Shown piece after piece: positions 10,878-19,805 of a DNA stretch of 64,000 nt (position 1 is its first letter; every line of letters starts with the position of its first letter). This stretch comes from Helicobacter winghamensis ATCC BAA-430 (GTDB taxonomy: Bacteria > Campylobacterota > Campylobacteria > Campylobacterales > Helicobacteraceae): positions 1,550,001 to 1,614,000 of the forward strand of contig NZ_CP063533.1 in NCBI RefSeq assembly GCF_028751035.1. Direction: 5' to 3'. The translations under genes and the position numbers were made by a program. The notes below the pieces were generated by a model, which had not been told where the DNA came from, made no database searches, and was given only the letters and a program-made list of their open reading frames with translations.

Positions 10878-12026
10878 ATGGAATCCAAAACACAAACAAA
10901 ACCTTTTAAAATCCTTCTTGCAATCCGTTCGCTTGACTTTGGCGGAGCGGAGCGACAATGGGTGCTACTTGCAAAAGAACTTGCTAAAGATAAATCCATA
11001 GACTTACACCTTTGCACCATTTATGGTGGCGGAAAGCTAGAATTAGAAATCCAAGGTATTCCGCACACTTGCTTAAACAAAAAAGGGCATGGCGATTTTG
11101 GCTTTTTATTGCGCTATTACAAGCTTATTAAGGCATTTAATCCAAATTGTATTTACGCCTTTATGCCTGAGATGAATCTCTTTAGCCTAATTTGTGGAAA
11201 ACTCTATAAAAAAGAGTGTAAAGTTGTTTTTGGATTCCGTTCTAGCGCAATTAATGTTAGCAAGCTTCCCTTTGCGTCCAAGCTGTATTTTTACGCGCAA
11301 AAATTCCTAAGCCCCTATGCAAATGCGATTATTTGCAATTCCCAAGATGCGATTAGTTTTTACAAAGACAAGGGGTATTTTATGGATAGGGCGTTTGTAG
11401 TGCATAATGGGATTGACACAGAACGCTTTTGTCCAAGTGATTCTAGCACGCTAAAACAAGAGCTTGGAATCGCACAAGATTGCTTTGTTTTTGGAATCTC
11501 TGCTAGAATGAATGCGGTTAAAGACTATCCCCTTTTTGCAAGTGCGGTAAAGGAATTTTTAGAGAATCTTAAGGATAAAAATAAAGTTGCTTTTATCTCT
11601 TTGGGCAAGACTAATCCAGAGATTATGGAGCATTGTAAGGCAATTTTAGCGCCCTACGCAATGGAATTTTTGGGAGCAAAAAACTCCATAGAGCGTTATT
11701 ATCCGCTTTTTGATTGCATTGTTTCTACTTCTTATACAGAAAGTTTTTCAAACTCCATAGCCGAAGGAATGGCTTGTGGTTGCGTGCCAATTGTTAGTGA
11801 TGTTGGCGAGAGCAAAATTATCGCAAACTTTAAGCAAGATTCCTATCAATTTTGCTTCAACCCAAAAGACACAAAAGGCGCGTTAGAGTGCTTTAAATCC
11901 CTTTATGTGCTTAAAAACTCCGCACAACTTCTTGCGCTAAAAAAACAAGCAAGGGAGCATATTATAAACGCCTTTAGCCCAAAACAAATGCTAGCAAAAA
12001 CGCTAGAAGTTTTAAAAGGGCTTTAA
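10878..12026 (+). CDS. GT4 glycosyltransferase of the pgl group
   Basis: A 382-residue GT-B fold enzyme of family 4. Seen: the N-terminal glycine-rich loop LDFGGAERQW, VVHNGIDTERF, the donor-site region GISARMNAVKDYPLF, and the C-terminal ESFSNSIAEGMACGCVP (E-x7-E motif) typical of retaining GT4 enzymes. It starts three bases after the GT2 gene and overlaps the next by one base, so it acts in the same pathway. It is less like C. jejuni PglA, PglH or PglJ than its neighbour is like PglJ, and may add a sugar specific to this lineage. Confidence 0.8.
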   Translation: MESKTQTKPFKILLAIRSLDFGGAERQWVLLAKELAKDKSIDLHLCTIYGGGKLELEIQGIPHTCLNKKGHGDFGFLLRYYKLIKAFNPNCIYAFMPEMNLFSLICGKLYKKECKVVFGFRSSAINVSKLPFASKLYFYAQKFLSPYANAIICNSQDAISFYKDKGYFMDRAFVVHNGIDTERFCPSDSSTLKQELGIAQDCFVFGISARMNAVKDYPLFASAVKEFLENLKDKNKVAFISLGKTNPEIMEHCKAILAPYAMEFLGAKNSIERYYPLFDCIVSTSYTESFSNSIAEGMACGCVPIVSDVGESKIIANFKQDSYQFCFNPKDTKGALECFKSLYVLKNSAQLLALKKQAREHIINAFSPKQMLAKTLEVLKGL

Positions 12027-13189
12027 TGAAACAGCGCGTTAATATTCTTTTATATTCTTTAGGTGCAGGCGGAGCGGAGCGCATTACTTCCTTGCTTTTA
12101 GAGGCTTTACAAAAGGAATGCGAGCTTAAACTCATTTTGCTAGAAGATGTTTGTAACTACACAATCCCAAAAGCGATTCCAACAATCATCTTAGGAAGCA
12201 ACAGCGCCAAAGAAAGCGGAATCCAAAAACTCATCAAAATCCCATTTTTAGCCCTCAAATACAAAAAATTGCTTAAAAATTGTGATGTTTCCCTATCATT
12301 AATGACACGCCCAAACTATATTAATATTCTAGCGGGCTTTTTTTGTGGCGTAAAAAAGCCTAAAATCCTAATCTCAGAGCGAAGCCACCCTAGCTTACAA
12401 TATGGCTATAAGAATCTAAGCTCAAAAATCAATCGTTTTTTAATCAAAGCCCTTTATAACAAAGCTGATAAAATCAGCGCGAATTCTCCACAAAACTTGC
12501 AAGACTTAATCCAAAATTTCTGTGTAAATCCTAGCAAAGCCACACTTTTGTTAAACTTCTTTAACCTTGAAAAAATCATCACCCAAAGCAAAGAAAACTC
12601 TCCCCTGTCCCAAAAAATCCTAAAGCAAAAAGCTCAAGGCAAATTTATTTTTGTAAGCATAGGGCGTTTAGATAGTGGCAAAAACCATCGCCTATTAATT
12701 GACGCAATGCAAAATTTCAAAGACAAAGCTACACTTTTTATCCTAGGGAGCGGAGAGCTAGAAGCTACCTTAAAAGCGCAAATCTTAGAGCTTAACCTAG
12801 AATCTAGCGTATTTTTACTAGGACGCACTCCAAATCCTTATGCGCCTTTAAGCTTGGCAGATTGCTTTTTGTTTGGCTCAAACCACGAAGGATTCCCAAA
12901 TGTTTTAGTAGAAGCCCTTGCATTAAAAATTCCTGTTATTTCCACAGATTGCGCGCCTAGAGAGATTTTAGAGCCTAAGGGGGAATTTTTGGATTCCAAC
13001 TTACAATGCGAAATTGCAAAAGGTGGAATCCTAATTCCACTAAATGCTAAAAACGCACTATGTTTTGCTATGGATTTTATGCTAAAAACCCCGAACTTTT
13101 TTGACAAATCCACACTTTTCGCACAAGCACAACTTTTTAGCCAAGAAATACAAATTCCTAATTATAAAAAATGGATTTTAGAATCTTAA
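12026..13189 (+). CDS. pglJ: GT4 glycosyltransferase, PglJ-like
   Basis: A 387-residue GT4 enzyme. The N-terminus ILLYSLGAGGAERITSLL, the middle LALKYKKLLKNC and TRPNYINILAG, and IGRLDSGKNHRLLIDA follow C. jejuni PglJ closely; PglJ adds an N-acetylgalactosamine during assembly of the lipid-linked glycan. The GT4 acidic motif is in EGFPNVLVEALALKIP. It is the last gene of the pgl group; no oligosaccharyltransferase pglB is present in the window, so the pathway must be split over several loci. The sugar specificity is inferred from homology only. Confidence 0.82.
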   Translation: MKQRVNILLYSLGAGGAERITSLLLEALQKECELKLILLEDVCNYTIPKAIPTIILGSNSAKESGIQKLIKIPFLALKYKKLLKNCDVSLSLMTRPNYINILAGFFCGVKKPKILISERSHPSLQYGYKNLSSKINRFLIKALYNKADKISANSPQNLQDLIQNFCVNPSKATLLLNFFNLEKIITQSKENSPLSQKILKQKAQGKFIFVSIGRLDSGKNHRLLIDAMQNFKDKATLFILGSGELEATLKAQILELNLESSVFLLGRTPNPYAPLSLADCFLFGSNHEGFPNVLVEALALKIPVISTDCAPREILEPKGEFLDSNLQCEIAKGGILIPLNAKNALCFAMDFMLKTPNFFDKSTLFAQAQLFSQEIQIPNYKKWILES

Positions 13190-13203
13190 AAATTCTTTTT
13201 TGC

Positions 13204-13209
13204 TAGAAT
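13204..13209 (+). promoter_or_regulatory. -10 box (TAGAAT) for the CoA-binding gene and ilvA
   Basis: TAGAAT lies 28 bases before the ATG at 13237, in the only intergenic gap before this four-gene unit. Confidence 0.45.
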
Positions 13210-13236
13210 AAAAGAAATCCACACAAAAGGCTGCCG

Positions 13237-13638
13237 ATGAAAAAAGTCTTAGAAAACTCTAAAAAAATCGCTATTTTAGGCTTATCCCCGGACGCACAAA
13301 AACCTAGCAACAAGGTCGCAAAATACTTGCAAGATAAAGGTTATAGCATTATTCCTATTTATCCAAAAGGTGGTAAGATTTTAGGAATTAAGGCTTACAC
13401 AAGTTTGCAAGACGCTTTTAGCCAAGAAACAGACATTGATCTTTTAAATGTTTTTAGAAAAAGCGAAGCGCTCTTAGAAGTCGCACAAGAGGTTTTAAGT
13501 CTGCCCTATCTTCCAAAATGCGTATGGGTGCAACTAGGCTTAAACAATAAAGAAGCTAAAGAATTGCTAGAAAATGCTGGGATTACATATTTTGAAGATG
13601 CTTGCATTAAAATTGAACATCAAAGGATTTTTCAATGA
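13237..13638 (+). CDS. CoA-binding domain protein (YccU type)
   Basis: A 133-residue single-domain Rossmann protein of the CoA_binding/YccU family. Seen: KIAILGLSPDAQKPSNKVA, GYSIIPIYPKGG and VWVQLGLNNKEAKELL, the family's three landmarks. The biochemical role of these proteins is not established; CoA binding is inferred from succinyl-CoA synthetase relatives. The gene overlaps ilvA by four bases, an arrangement also present in C. jejuni, which hints at a link to branched-chain amino acid metabolism. Confidence 0.85.
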   Translation: MKKVLENSKKIAILGLSPDAQKPSNKVAKYLQDKGYSIIPIYPKGGKILGIKAYTSLQDAFSQETDIDLLNVFRKSEALLEVAQEVLSLPYLPKCVWVQLGLNNKEAKELLENAGITYFEDACIKIEHQRIFQ

Positions 13639-14837
13639 TTCCAATCTCTAAAATTATGGATGCAAAAGCGCAATTAAGTGGAATTATCCAACACACAAAG
13701 CTTGCCTTTGCTCCAAAACTTAGCCAACTTAGTGGTGCAAAAGTTTATCTCAAGCAAGAAAATCTCCAAAACACAGGCTCTTTTAAGCTCCGAGGTGCGT
13801 TTAATAAAATCGCTTCTTTAACTCAAGATGAACGCGCAAAAGGTGTAATTGCAGCAAGTGCGGGAAACCACGCACAAGGTGTTGCATACAGTGCGAAGTA
13901 TTTTGGAATAAAAGGTGTTATTGTGATGCCAGAAGCTACACCATTGCTTAAGGTAATGGGCGTTAAAGAACTTGGTGCAGAAGCGATTTTAAAAGGAAAT
14001 AATTATGATGAAGCCTATTCTTACGCACTAGAATATGCCAAAAAACACGCTTTGCAGTTTATTCACCCTTTTGCTGATGACGCGGTAATTGCTGGTCAAG
14101 GCACGGTTGCACTAGAAATGATTGAAGATCAAAGCCACTTGACTAGCATTGTTGTGCCAATAGGTGGCGGTGGATTAATCGCAGGCATTGCAGCAGCCTA
14201 TAAGCAAATGCTTCCAAATGTGCGCATTATCGGTGTTGTAGCAGAAGGTGCGGCAGGAATGTATCATTCCTTTTATAAAAAGGAAATCCAAACAACCGCT
14301 TCTGTACGAACAATCGCCGATGGAATCGCTGTAAGAGATGTTAATCCTATAAATTTTTCTTACATTTTAGAATCTGTTGATGAGATTGTCAAAGTTGATG
14401 ATGAAGAAATCGCAAATGCGATTTTATATCTTTTAGAAAATCAAAAGCTTGTTGTAGAAGGTGCTGGAGCAAGCGTTGTAGCTGCCCTTTTACACAATAA
14501 ATTTAGCTTGAAACACAACGAATCTTTGGGGCTTGTTTTAAGCGGTGGAAACATTGATGTTACAATGCTTGGCAATATTATTGAAAAAGGTTTGGTGCGC
14601 TCACACCGAAAAATGCGCTTTTGTGTTACGCTTATTGATAAGCCCGGTAGCTTGCAAGGACTTAGCAATCTACTCTCACAACTTGGAGCAAATATTGTCA
14701 AAATTGACTTTGATAGAACTTCAACTTCCTTTGGCGATGCAAATGTAACAGTGAGTCTTGAAACAAAAGGCAAAGAACATCAAGACCATATTAAAGCGCA
14801 ACTTCAAGCAAACAATTACGCCTTTGTGGAGATTTAA
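13635..14837 (+). CDS. ilvA: Threonine ammonia-lyase
   Basis: PLP enzyme converting threonine to 2-oxobutanoate, the first step to isoleucine. The 400-residue protein has the PLP lysine in TGSFKLRGAFNK near residue 53, the phosphate-binding loop GGGGLIAG near residue 177, and a single C-terminal ACT domain (VTLIDKPGSLQGLSNLLSQL). Length and single ACT domain match the shorter TdcB-like form. It works upstream of ilvC, which is 10 kb away in the same window. A GT-C membrane gene follows after seven bases. Confidence 0.93.
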   Translation: MIPISKIMDAKAQLSGIIQHTKLAFAPKLSQLSGAKVYLKQENLQNTGSFKLRGAFNKIASLTQDERAKGVIAASAGNHAQGVAYSAKYFGIKGVIVMPEATPLLKVMGVKELGAEAILKGNNYDEAYSYALEYAKKHALQFIHPFADDAVIAGQGTVALEMIEDQSHLTSIVVPIGGGGLIAGIAAAYKQMLPNVRIIGVVAEGAAGMYHSFYKKEIQTTASVRTIADGIAVRDVNPINFSYILESVDEIVKVDDEEIANAILYLLENQKLVVEGAGASVVAALLHNKFSLKHNESLGLVLSGGNIDVTMLGNIIEKGLVRSHRKMRFCVTLIDKPGSLQGLSNLLSQLGANIVKIDFDRTSTSFGDANVTVSLETKGKEHQDHIKAQLQANNYAFVEI

Positions 14838-14844
14838 TTAACAA

Positions 14845-16032
14845 ATGGAATCGCAAATCCGCATTTATGCGTGGCTTGGCGCTATACTTCTTGCAAGTTT
14901 AGGCGCACTTGTATGGCTTTTAAACACACTAAGCCTTAGTTATGATGAAGCGCAAATTTTCTTTGGGATACCAGAATTTGCAAACTTTGCACACTTCTCT
15001 AGCAATTTAAGCACTAAAATTTTTGGGCAAAATGATTTTGCCTTACGCTTGCCTTTTTTACTCTTGCATTTTTGCAACACGCTTTTAATGTATGCTTTGT
15101 GTGCAAACTTTTTAAAGCGCAAAAGTGATGCGCTTTTTGCAACACTACTTTTTTGCTTACTTCCGGGAGTAAATGCCATTGCATTACTTGTATCAAATGC
15201 TGGAATTGTGGTATTTTTCACACTTTTACTTTGTATTATTGTGCAAAAATTAAATAAGATCCCATACTTCTTGCTCATAATGATAACTTTTATTAATGCA
15301 AGCTTTGCTCTTCTTTTTTTAGCCTTAATGTTTTATGCAATTTCTAAGAAAGATACAAAGCTTCTTTTTTCCTCTCTGCTACTTTTTGGGCTTAATATGT
15401 ATCTTTTTGGACTTAATATCGGCGGACATCCAAGGGGCTATTTTTTAGATGCAAATGGGCATTTAATGCTGATTTTCTCCCCACTTTTATATCTGTATTT
15501 TCTCTACACTCTTTACCGCTATTTTAATGCCAAAACAAAGCCTTTAATATGGTATATCACCTTTTGTGCGTTAATGTTTATTTGGCTTTTATCCTTGCGC
15601 CAACGCGTGCAAATTGAACAATTTGCCCCCTTTTTGTTGCTTGGGATTCCACTTATGAGTAGCCTTTATCTCTCAGGGCTTAGGGTGCGATTACCGCAAT
15701 TTCGCTCAAGGTATAGAATCCCATTTATTGCCACATTTATTGTGCTTCTAACAGGCTATGCCACGCTTTTTTTATCCAAACCTCTTTTCATTTTATTCCC
15801 AAACCCAAACGAACACTTCGCCTACCGCCACTTCATTGCAAAGGATTTAGCAAACGCACTCCATAAACAAGATATAAAATCCGTAAAAACTGATGAAGAT
15901 TTACAACTTCGCTTACAATTTTATGGAATCAAAAAAGGCGGATCAACCTTGTATGACTCCCCAAAAAATGATGCCAAAAAGATTCCAATTTTTTACCGCG
16001 ACAAAACCATCGCTACTTTTTATCTTAAATGA
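14845..16032 (+). CDS. Polytopic GT-C superfamily membrane protein (GT39/ArnT-like)
   Basis: A 395-residue protein with roughly ten hydrophobic helices. The first periplasmic loop carries SYDEAQIFF, matching the catalytic Asp-Glu position of protein O-mannosyltransferases and ArnT, followed by NDFALRLPFLLLH, which is typical of the PMT_2 family. It therefore probably transfers a sugar from a polyprenyl phosphate donor to a periplasmic acceptor. Acceptor and sugar are unknown. It overlaps the downstream pseudopilin gene by four bases. Confidence 0.72.
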   Translation: MESQIRIYAWLGAILLASLGALVWLLNTLSLSYDEAQIFFGIPEFANFAHFSSNLSTKIFGQNDFALRLPFLLLHFCNTLLMYALCANFLKRKSDALFATLLFCLLPGVNAIALLVSNAGIVVFFTLLLCIIVQKLNKIPYFLLIMITFINASFALLFLALMFYAISKKDTKLLFSSLLLFGLNMYLFGLNIGGHPRGYFLDANGHLMLIFSPLLYLYFLYTLYRYFNAKTKPLIWYITFCALMFIWLLSLRQRVQIEQFAPFLLLGIPLMSSLYLSGLRVRLPQFRSRYRIPFIATFIVLLTGYATLFLSKPLFILFPNPNEHFAYRHFIAKDLANALHKQDIKSVKTDEDLQLRLQFYGIKKGGSTLYDSPKNDAKKIPIFYRDKTIATFYLK

Positions 16033-16703
16033 AATGCCACGCCTTTAGTCTTTTTGAAACACTTCTAACCCTAGCAATCCTTAGCATTTTTGCTACTTTA
16101 GGTTATTTTTGGATTCCATCTTCTAAGCTCCATCTAGCTCAAAACCAAATCCTAGAACATTTAAACTACACACGCTACCTTGCCCTAAATAACGCAAAGC
16201 ACATTACCCAAAGTGCCTTTTGTCAAAGCGATAATTGCAAGCAAGAACGCACACGCTGGAATGAGAGCCTATGGAGAATGCAATTTTCCCCCCTGCAAGA
16301 TATTGGCTATGCGTATTATATTTTTAGTGATTCTGCGCGATCTGTCCGCACAAAAAACTTTGATGACCGCCCACGCGATAGGCAAGAAATTGCTAGAGAT
16401 TTGCTAGATAACAGATATTTAAATGTCTATAATAGCGATAATTCTAAATTTGCAAACCCTTTGAGAAATGGCAATTTAGCTATCACACAACGCTATGGAA
16501 TCCAAAATGTGAAACTTAGTGGAGGTTGTGGAGAGGGCAATGAGGCTAGAATTTTGTTTGATGAAAAAGGATTTTTGCTCTGCAAAAAACCTTATGAAAA
16601 GCCCACAATTCCAAATGGAGTTGTGTTTTTAGAACTTTTTAATAAAAGTGGGGAGCGTGTGAAAATCTGTATTTCACCAAGTGGATTTATCCAAAAATGC
16701 TAA
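16029..16703 (+). CDS. Type IV pilin-like / pseudopilin protein
   Basis: A 224-residue protein with a class III (prepilin) leader: MKCHA then FSLFETLLTLAILSIFATLG, with Glu at +5 and a hydrophobic helix. The residue before the expected cleavage site is Ala rather than the usual Gly. The rest has four cysteines (CQSDNC, GGCGEG, LLC and the final KC) that could form disulfides in the periplasm. No other pilus or type II secretion gene is nearby. In Campylobacter such orphan pseudopilins take part in DNA uptake; that role is only a suggestion here. Confidence 0.72.
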   Translation: MKCHAFSLFETLLTLAILSIFATLGYFWIPSSKLHLAQNQILEHLNYTRYLALNNAKHITQSAFCQSDNCKQERTRWNESLWRMQFSPLQDIGYAYYIFSDSARSVRTKNFDDRPRDRQEIARDLLDNRYLNVYNSDNSKFANPLRNGNLAITQRYGIQNVKLSGGCGEGNEARILFDEKGFLLCKKPYEKPTIPNGVVFLELFNKSGERVKICISPSGFIQKC

Positions 16704-16722
16704 TTCTTTAATAATTTTGTGT

Positions 16723-16728
16723 TACAAT
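16723..16728 (+). promoter_or_regulatory. -10 box (TACAAT) for ksgA
   Basis: TACAAT 24 bases before the proposed ATA start and 12 bases before the AAGGA ribosome site. A transcript starting from it would exclude the upstream GTG and TTG codons as ksgA starts. Confidence 0.45.
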
Positions 16729-16752
16729 TTCAGAATTTTTAAGGATGCTGCC

Positions 16753-17547
16753 ATAAAAACAAAACAAATTTTAGCAAAAAAACATTTTGGGCAAAACTTC
16801 TTAAACAATGAAAATATTTTAAATGCGATTATCCAATCCATTCCCAAAATAGAGAAAAACATTGAACTTATAGAAATTGGGGCTGGCTTAGGTGATCTAA
16901 CAAATAAGCTACTAAGCTTAGGGAATATCACTGCTTATGAAGTCGATAAGGAACTTGTTCCTTATTTGCAAGAGCGTTTTAAAAGCGCATTAGAATTTGG
17001 GCATTTAAACCTTGAGATAGGTGATGTATTAGAGATTTGGAAGGGTGAGAGTTTGCGCAAACAAGCTTACTTTCTTGTGGCAAATTTACCCTATTATATT
17101 GCAACTTTACTTGTGATAAAAACCATCAAAGACCCCCTATCAACAGGCTGTGTCGTGATGACACAAAAAGAAGTTGCGCAAAAATTTTGCGCACAATGTG
17201 GAGAAAGTAACTTTAGCGCATTAAGCGTGTTAGCACAAAGTGTGGGAATGGCAACACTGCTCTTTGATGTGCCACCTACTGCCTTTGTGCCACAACCTAA
17301 GGTTATCTCATCGGTGTTTTTGCTCCAAAAAATAGCAAATCCACCTAGTTTTAAGGACTTAGAGCATTTAGAATCTTTACTTAAAGTTGCCTTTAGCGCA
17401 CCTAGGAAAACAATTCTAAATAATCTAAGCAAAGCCTATCCAAAACAAGCTATTTTGGACGCTTTAGAATCCTTACAGATTGCCCCTAGCAAACGACCTC
17501 ACGAGATTGATACCCAAGACTATCACCGACTTTTGAAAATTTTATAA
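16753..17547 (+). CDS. ksgA: 16S rRNA (adenine1518-N6/adenine1519-N6)-dimethyltransferase, ATA start proposed
   Basis: KsgA dimethylates two adenines in helix 45 of 16S rRNA during 30S maturation. Seen: KKHFGQNFLNN, SAM site EIGAGLGDLT and catalytic NLPYYIA. Relatives begin five to ten residues before the KKxFGQNFL motif, but no ATG, GTG or TTG exists there. AAGGA at 16741-16745 is followed after seven bases by an in-frame ATA, which I take as the start (264 residues). The next usable codons upstream are TTG 16717 and GTG 16681, both lacking a ribosome site and lying at or before the probable promoter. It is followed by RNase J after 11 bases, as in H. pylori. Confidence 0.85.
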   Translation: MKTKQILAKKHFGQNFLNNENILNAIIQSIPKIEKNIELIEIGAGLGDLTNKLLSLGNITAYEVDKELVPYLQERFKSALEFGHLNLEIGDVLEIWKGESLRKQAYFLVANLPYYIATLLVIKTIKDPLSTGCVVMTQKEVAQKFCAQCGESNFSALSVLAQSVGMATLLFDVPPTAFVPQPKVISSVFLLQKIANPPSFKDLEHLESLLKVAFSAPRKTILNNLSKAYPKQAILDALESLQIAPSKRPHEIDTQDYHRLLKIL

Positions 17548-17558
17548 AAGGCGGAAAT

Positions 17559-19568
17559 ATGGAAGAACAAACTAACCCAAACATACAACCAAACAAAGAA
17601 AATCGCGAACCAAACAAGCGTCGTTTCAGACCACGCAAAGACAGAATGGAATCACAAAAGACAGATTCCACAAAAGAAGGCGAAAGCGGGCAAAAGCCAC
17701 AAAATCGTAACCGCTATAATCCGCGTTTCAAAAAAGATACAGATAAAAACAACACAAATACGCGTGAAAATCGCCCAAAGCAATACAATAAAAACTTTGC
17801 AAGCTCAACTACACAGGCTTCTAACCTTGAACTTAGAAAAGCCGTAGAGCTTAATGCAAAAATCCACGAAGACGCGCTTGCTCCGCACTCTAAGATTGAG
17901 TTTAACCCCAATGCAAAGGTGCGTATCACGCCAATTGGTGGCTTAGGGGAAATTGGCGGTAATATGACTATTATTGAAACACAAAACTCCGCAATCATCA
18001 TTGATGCAGGAATGAGCTTCCCAGATGAGAGTATGCACGGCGTGGATATTTTAGTGCCAGATTTTAGCTATTTAGAAGTGATTAAAGATAAGATTGTGGG
18101 CATTATTATCACGCACGCCCACGAAGATCATATCGGTGCAATGCCCTATTTGTTTAAAAAATACCAATTCCCAATCTATGGCACAGCTTTGCCTCTAGGA
18201 CTTATAGGCTCTAAATTTGATGAACACGGACTTAAAAAATTTCGCTCCCTATTCCGCGCAGTAGAAAAGCGCAAGCCTATGAGAATTGGCGAGTTTGAAA
18301 TTGAATGGATTCACATCACACATTCTATTGTGGATTCTAGTGCTTTAGCGATTAAAACAGAAGCGGGGCTGATTTTCCACACAGGTGATTTTAAAATCGA
18401 CCACACACCAATTGATGGCTATCCTACTGACTTAAATAGAATTGCGCATTATGGCGAACAAGGCGTTTTATTGCTTCTTAGTGATTCTACAAACTCTCAT
18501 AAACCCGGTTACACTCCAAGTGAAGCAAGCGTTGGACCAGCTTTTGATTTACTTTTTTCACGCGCTAAGGGACGCGTAATTATGAGCACCTTTAGCTCTA
18601 ATATTCACCGCGTGTATCAGGCGATCCAACACGGCATTAAATATAATCGCAAAGTCGCGGTTATTGGGCGTTCAATGGAAAAAAACCTAGAAATTGCTAG
18701 AACTTTAGGCTATATTGAGCTTCCACAAAATATTTTTATTGAAGCGCACGAAGTGGCAAAATATGGAGATGAAGAGGTGTTAATTGTTACCACAGGCTCA
18801 CAAGGGGAAACAATGAGTGCTCTCTATCGTATGGCGACAGATGAACATCGCCACATTAAAATTAAACCAACTGATACCATAATCCTTTCAGCAAAAGCAA
18901 TTCCGGGCAATGAAGGTTCTGTGTCTAACATTTTAAACTTCTTAAACAAAGCAGGGGCAAAAGTATATTACCAAGACTTTAGTGAAATTCACACAAGCGG
19001 ACACGCCGCTCAAGAGGAGCAAAAGCTAATGCTTCGCCTTGTGAAGCCTAAATTTTTCTTGCCAGTTCACGGAGAATACAATCATATCTTAAAACACAAA
19101 GAAACAGCGGTTTCTTGTGGTGTTGATGAACGCAATATTTATCTAATGGAAGATGGCGATCAAATGGAAATTGCACATAACTTTTTACGCAAAGTAAGAA
19201 GTGTAAAAACAGGCAAAACTTATATCGACAATCAAGTCAATACTGCGATTGCCAATGATGTGATTTTAGAGCGACAAGACTTAGCAGAAAATGGAATCTT
19301 AATTATTTCTGTAGATTTTAACAAAGAGAAAAATTCTATAATTGGCAAACCACGCATCCAAACAATGGGAATTATTGCAAACAAAGAAACACAAGCTTTT
19401 AACAAAGAAATTGAAGAGTTTTTCACACTCTTTAGTAAAAATTGTAAAAAAGAGCTTTATAACAGCCAAAAAGCAATGGAAAATGAATTAAGAAATGCCC
19501 TAAGAAAACTAATGTTTAAAAAGACTAAAAAATACCCCACAATTTTCCCAATGGTAACACTCATTTAG
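17559..19568 (+). CDS. rnj: Ribonuclease J
   Basis: RNase J is the main mRNA-decay nuclease of Helicobacter, with 5'-exonuclease and endonuclease activity, acting with the helicase RhpA. The 669-residue product has a basic, Asn/Arg/Lys-rich disordered extension of about 120 residues, as in the H. pylori enzyme. The metallo-beta-lactamase core follows (VRITPIGGLGEIGGN, then THAHEDHIGAM near residue 185 and THSIVDSSALAI), with a beta-CASP domain (GHAAQEEQ) and a C-terminal domain. Ribosome site GGCGGA precedes the ATG. A weak hairpin (AGCCTA/TAGGCT) directly follows the stop. Confidence 0.93.
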   Translation: MEEQTNPNIQPNKENREPNKRRFRPRKDRMESQKTDSTKEGESGQKPQNRNRYNPRFKKDTDKNNTNTRENRPKQYNKNFASSTTQASNLELRKAVELNAKIHEDALAPHSKIEFNPNAKVRITPIGGLGEIGGNMTIIETQNSAIIIDAGMSFPDESMHGVDILVPDFSYLEVIKDKIVGIIITHAHEDHIGAMPYLFKKYQFPIYGTALPLGLIGSKFDEHGLKKFRSLFRAVEKRKPMRIGEFEIEWIHITHSIVDSSALAIKTEAGLIFHTGDFKIDHTPIDGYPTDLNRIAHYGEQGVLLLLSDSTNSHKPGYTPSEASVGPAFDLLFSRAKGRVIMSTFSSNIHRVYQAIQHGIKYNRKVAVIGRSMEKNLEIARTLGYIELPQNIFIEAHEVAKYGDEEVLIVTTGSQGETMSALYRMATDEHRHIKIKPTDTIILSAKAIPGNEGSVSNILNFLNKAGAKVYYQDFSEIHTSGHAAQEEQKLMLRLVKPKFFLPVHGEYNHILKHKETAVSCGVDERNIYLMEDGDQMEIAHNFLRKVRSVKTGKTYIDNQVNTAIANDVILERQDLAENGILIISVDFNKEKNSIIGKPRIQTMGIIANKETQAFNKEIEEFFTLFSKNCKKELYNSQKAMENELRNALRKLMFKKTKKYPTIFPMVTLI

Positions 19569-19585
19569 CCTATACTTTTTAGGCT
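19567..19585 (+). terminator. Weak hairpin after rnj
   Basis: AGCCTA and TAGGCT pair across a seven-base T-rich loop immediately after the rnj stop. There is no following T run, so termination would be weak. Confidence 0.3.
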
Positions 19586-19663
19586 GTGGGGAAAGGTAAG
19601 TAATGATTACTAAAGAAAATCTAAAAGAAGTGCTAGAGATTCTAGGCTTTGAAGCTCTCTCTA

Positions 19664-19672
19664 GGGGGGGGG
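19664..19672 (+). repeat. Poly-G tract (G9) near the start of the IIG gene: OFF register
   Basis: Codons from ATG 19603 reach TCT AGG GGG GGG GCA AAA AGC TAG, stopping at once. With ten (or seven) Gs the frame continues through GGC AAA AAG CTA GAA TCT into the nuclease at 19806 with no stop. This is a standard slipped-strand ON/OFF switch. Confidence 0.88.
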
Positions 19673-19680
19673 CAAAAAGC

Positions 19681-19769
19681 TAGAATCTAAAAGTATAGAT
19701 TCTAAAAGTCAAAAATCTCAAAAGATAGAATCTAAAACAATAGAATCTAACAAGCTAGATTCTAAAAAT
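19681..19769. repeat. Imperfect TAGAWTCTAA repeats encoding an E/D-S-K linker
   Basis: Five copies of TAGA(A/T)TCTAA occur in about 90 bases, alternating between TAGAATCTA and its reverse complement TAGATTCTA. In the ON frame they encode a repeated Glu/Asp-Ser-Lys linker between the first helix and the nuclease domain. Confidence 0.6.
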
Positions 19770-19805
19770 ACAAATATCTACACAAAGACCATAAACTCCT
19801 ACATA

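Noticed and set aside
16681-16752. GTG 16681 or TTG 16717 as the ksgA start
   Set aside because: Both add residues absent from the family, lack ribosome sites, and lie within the pilin gene or upstream of the likely promoter.
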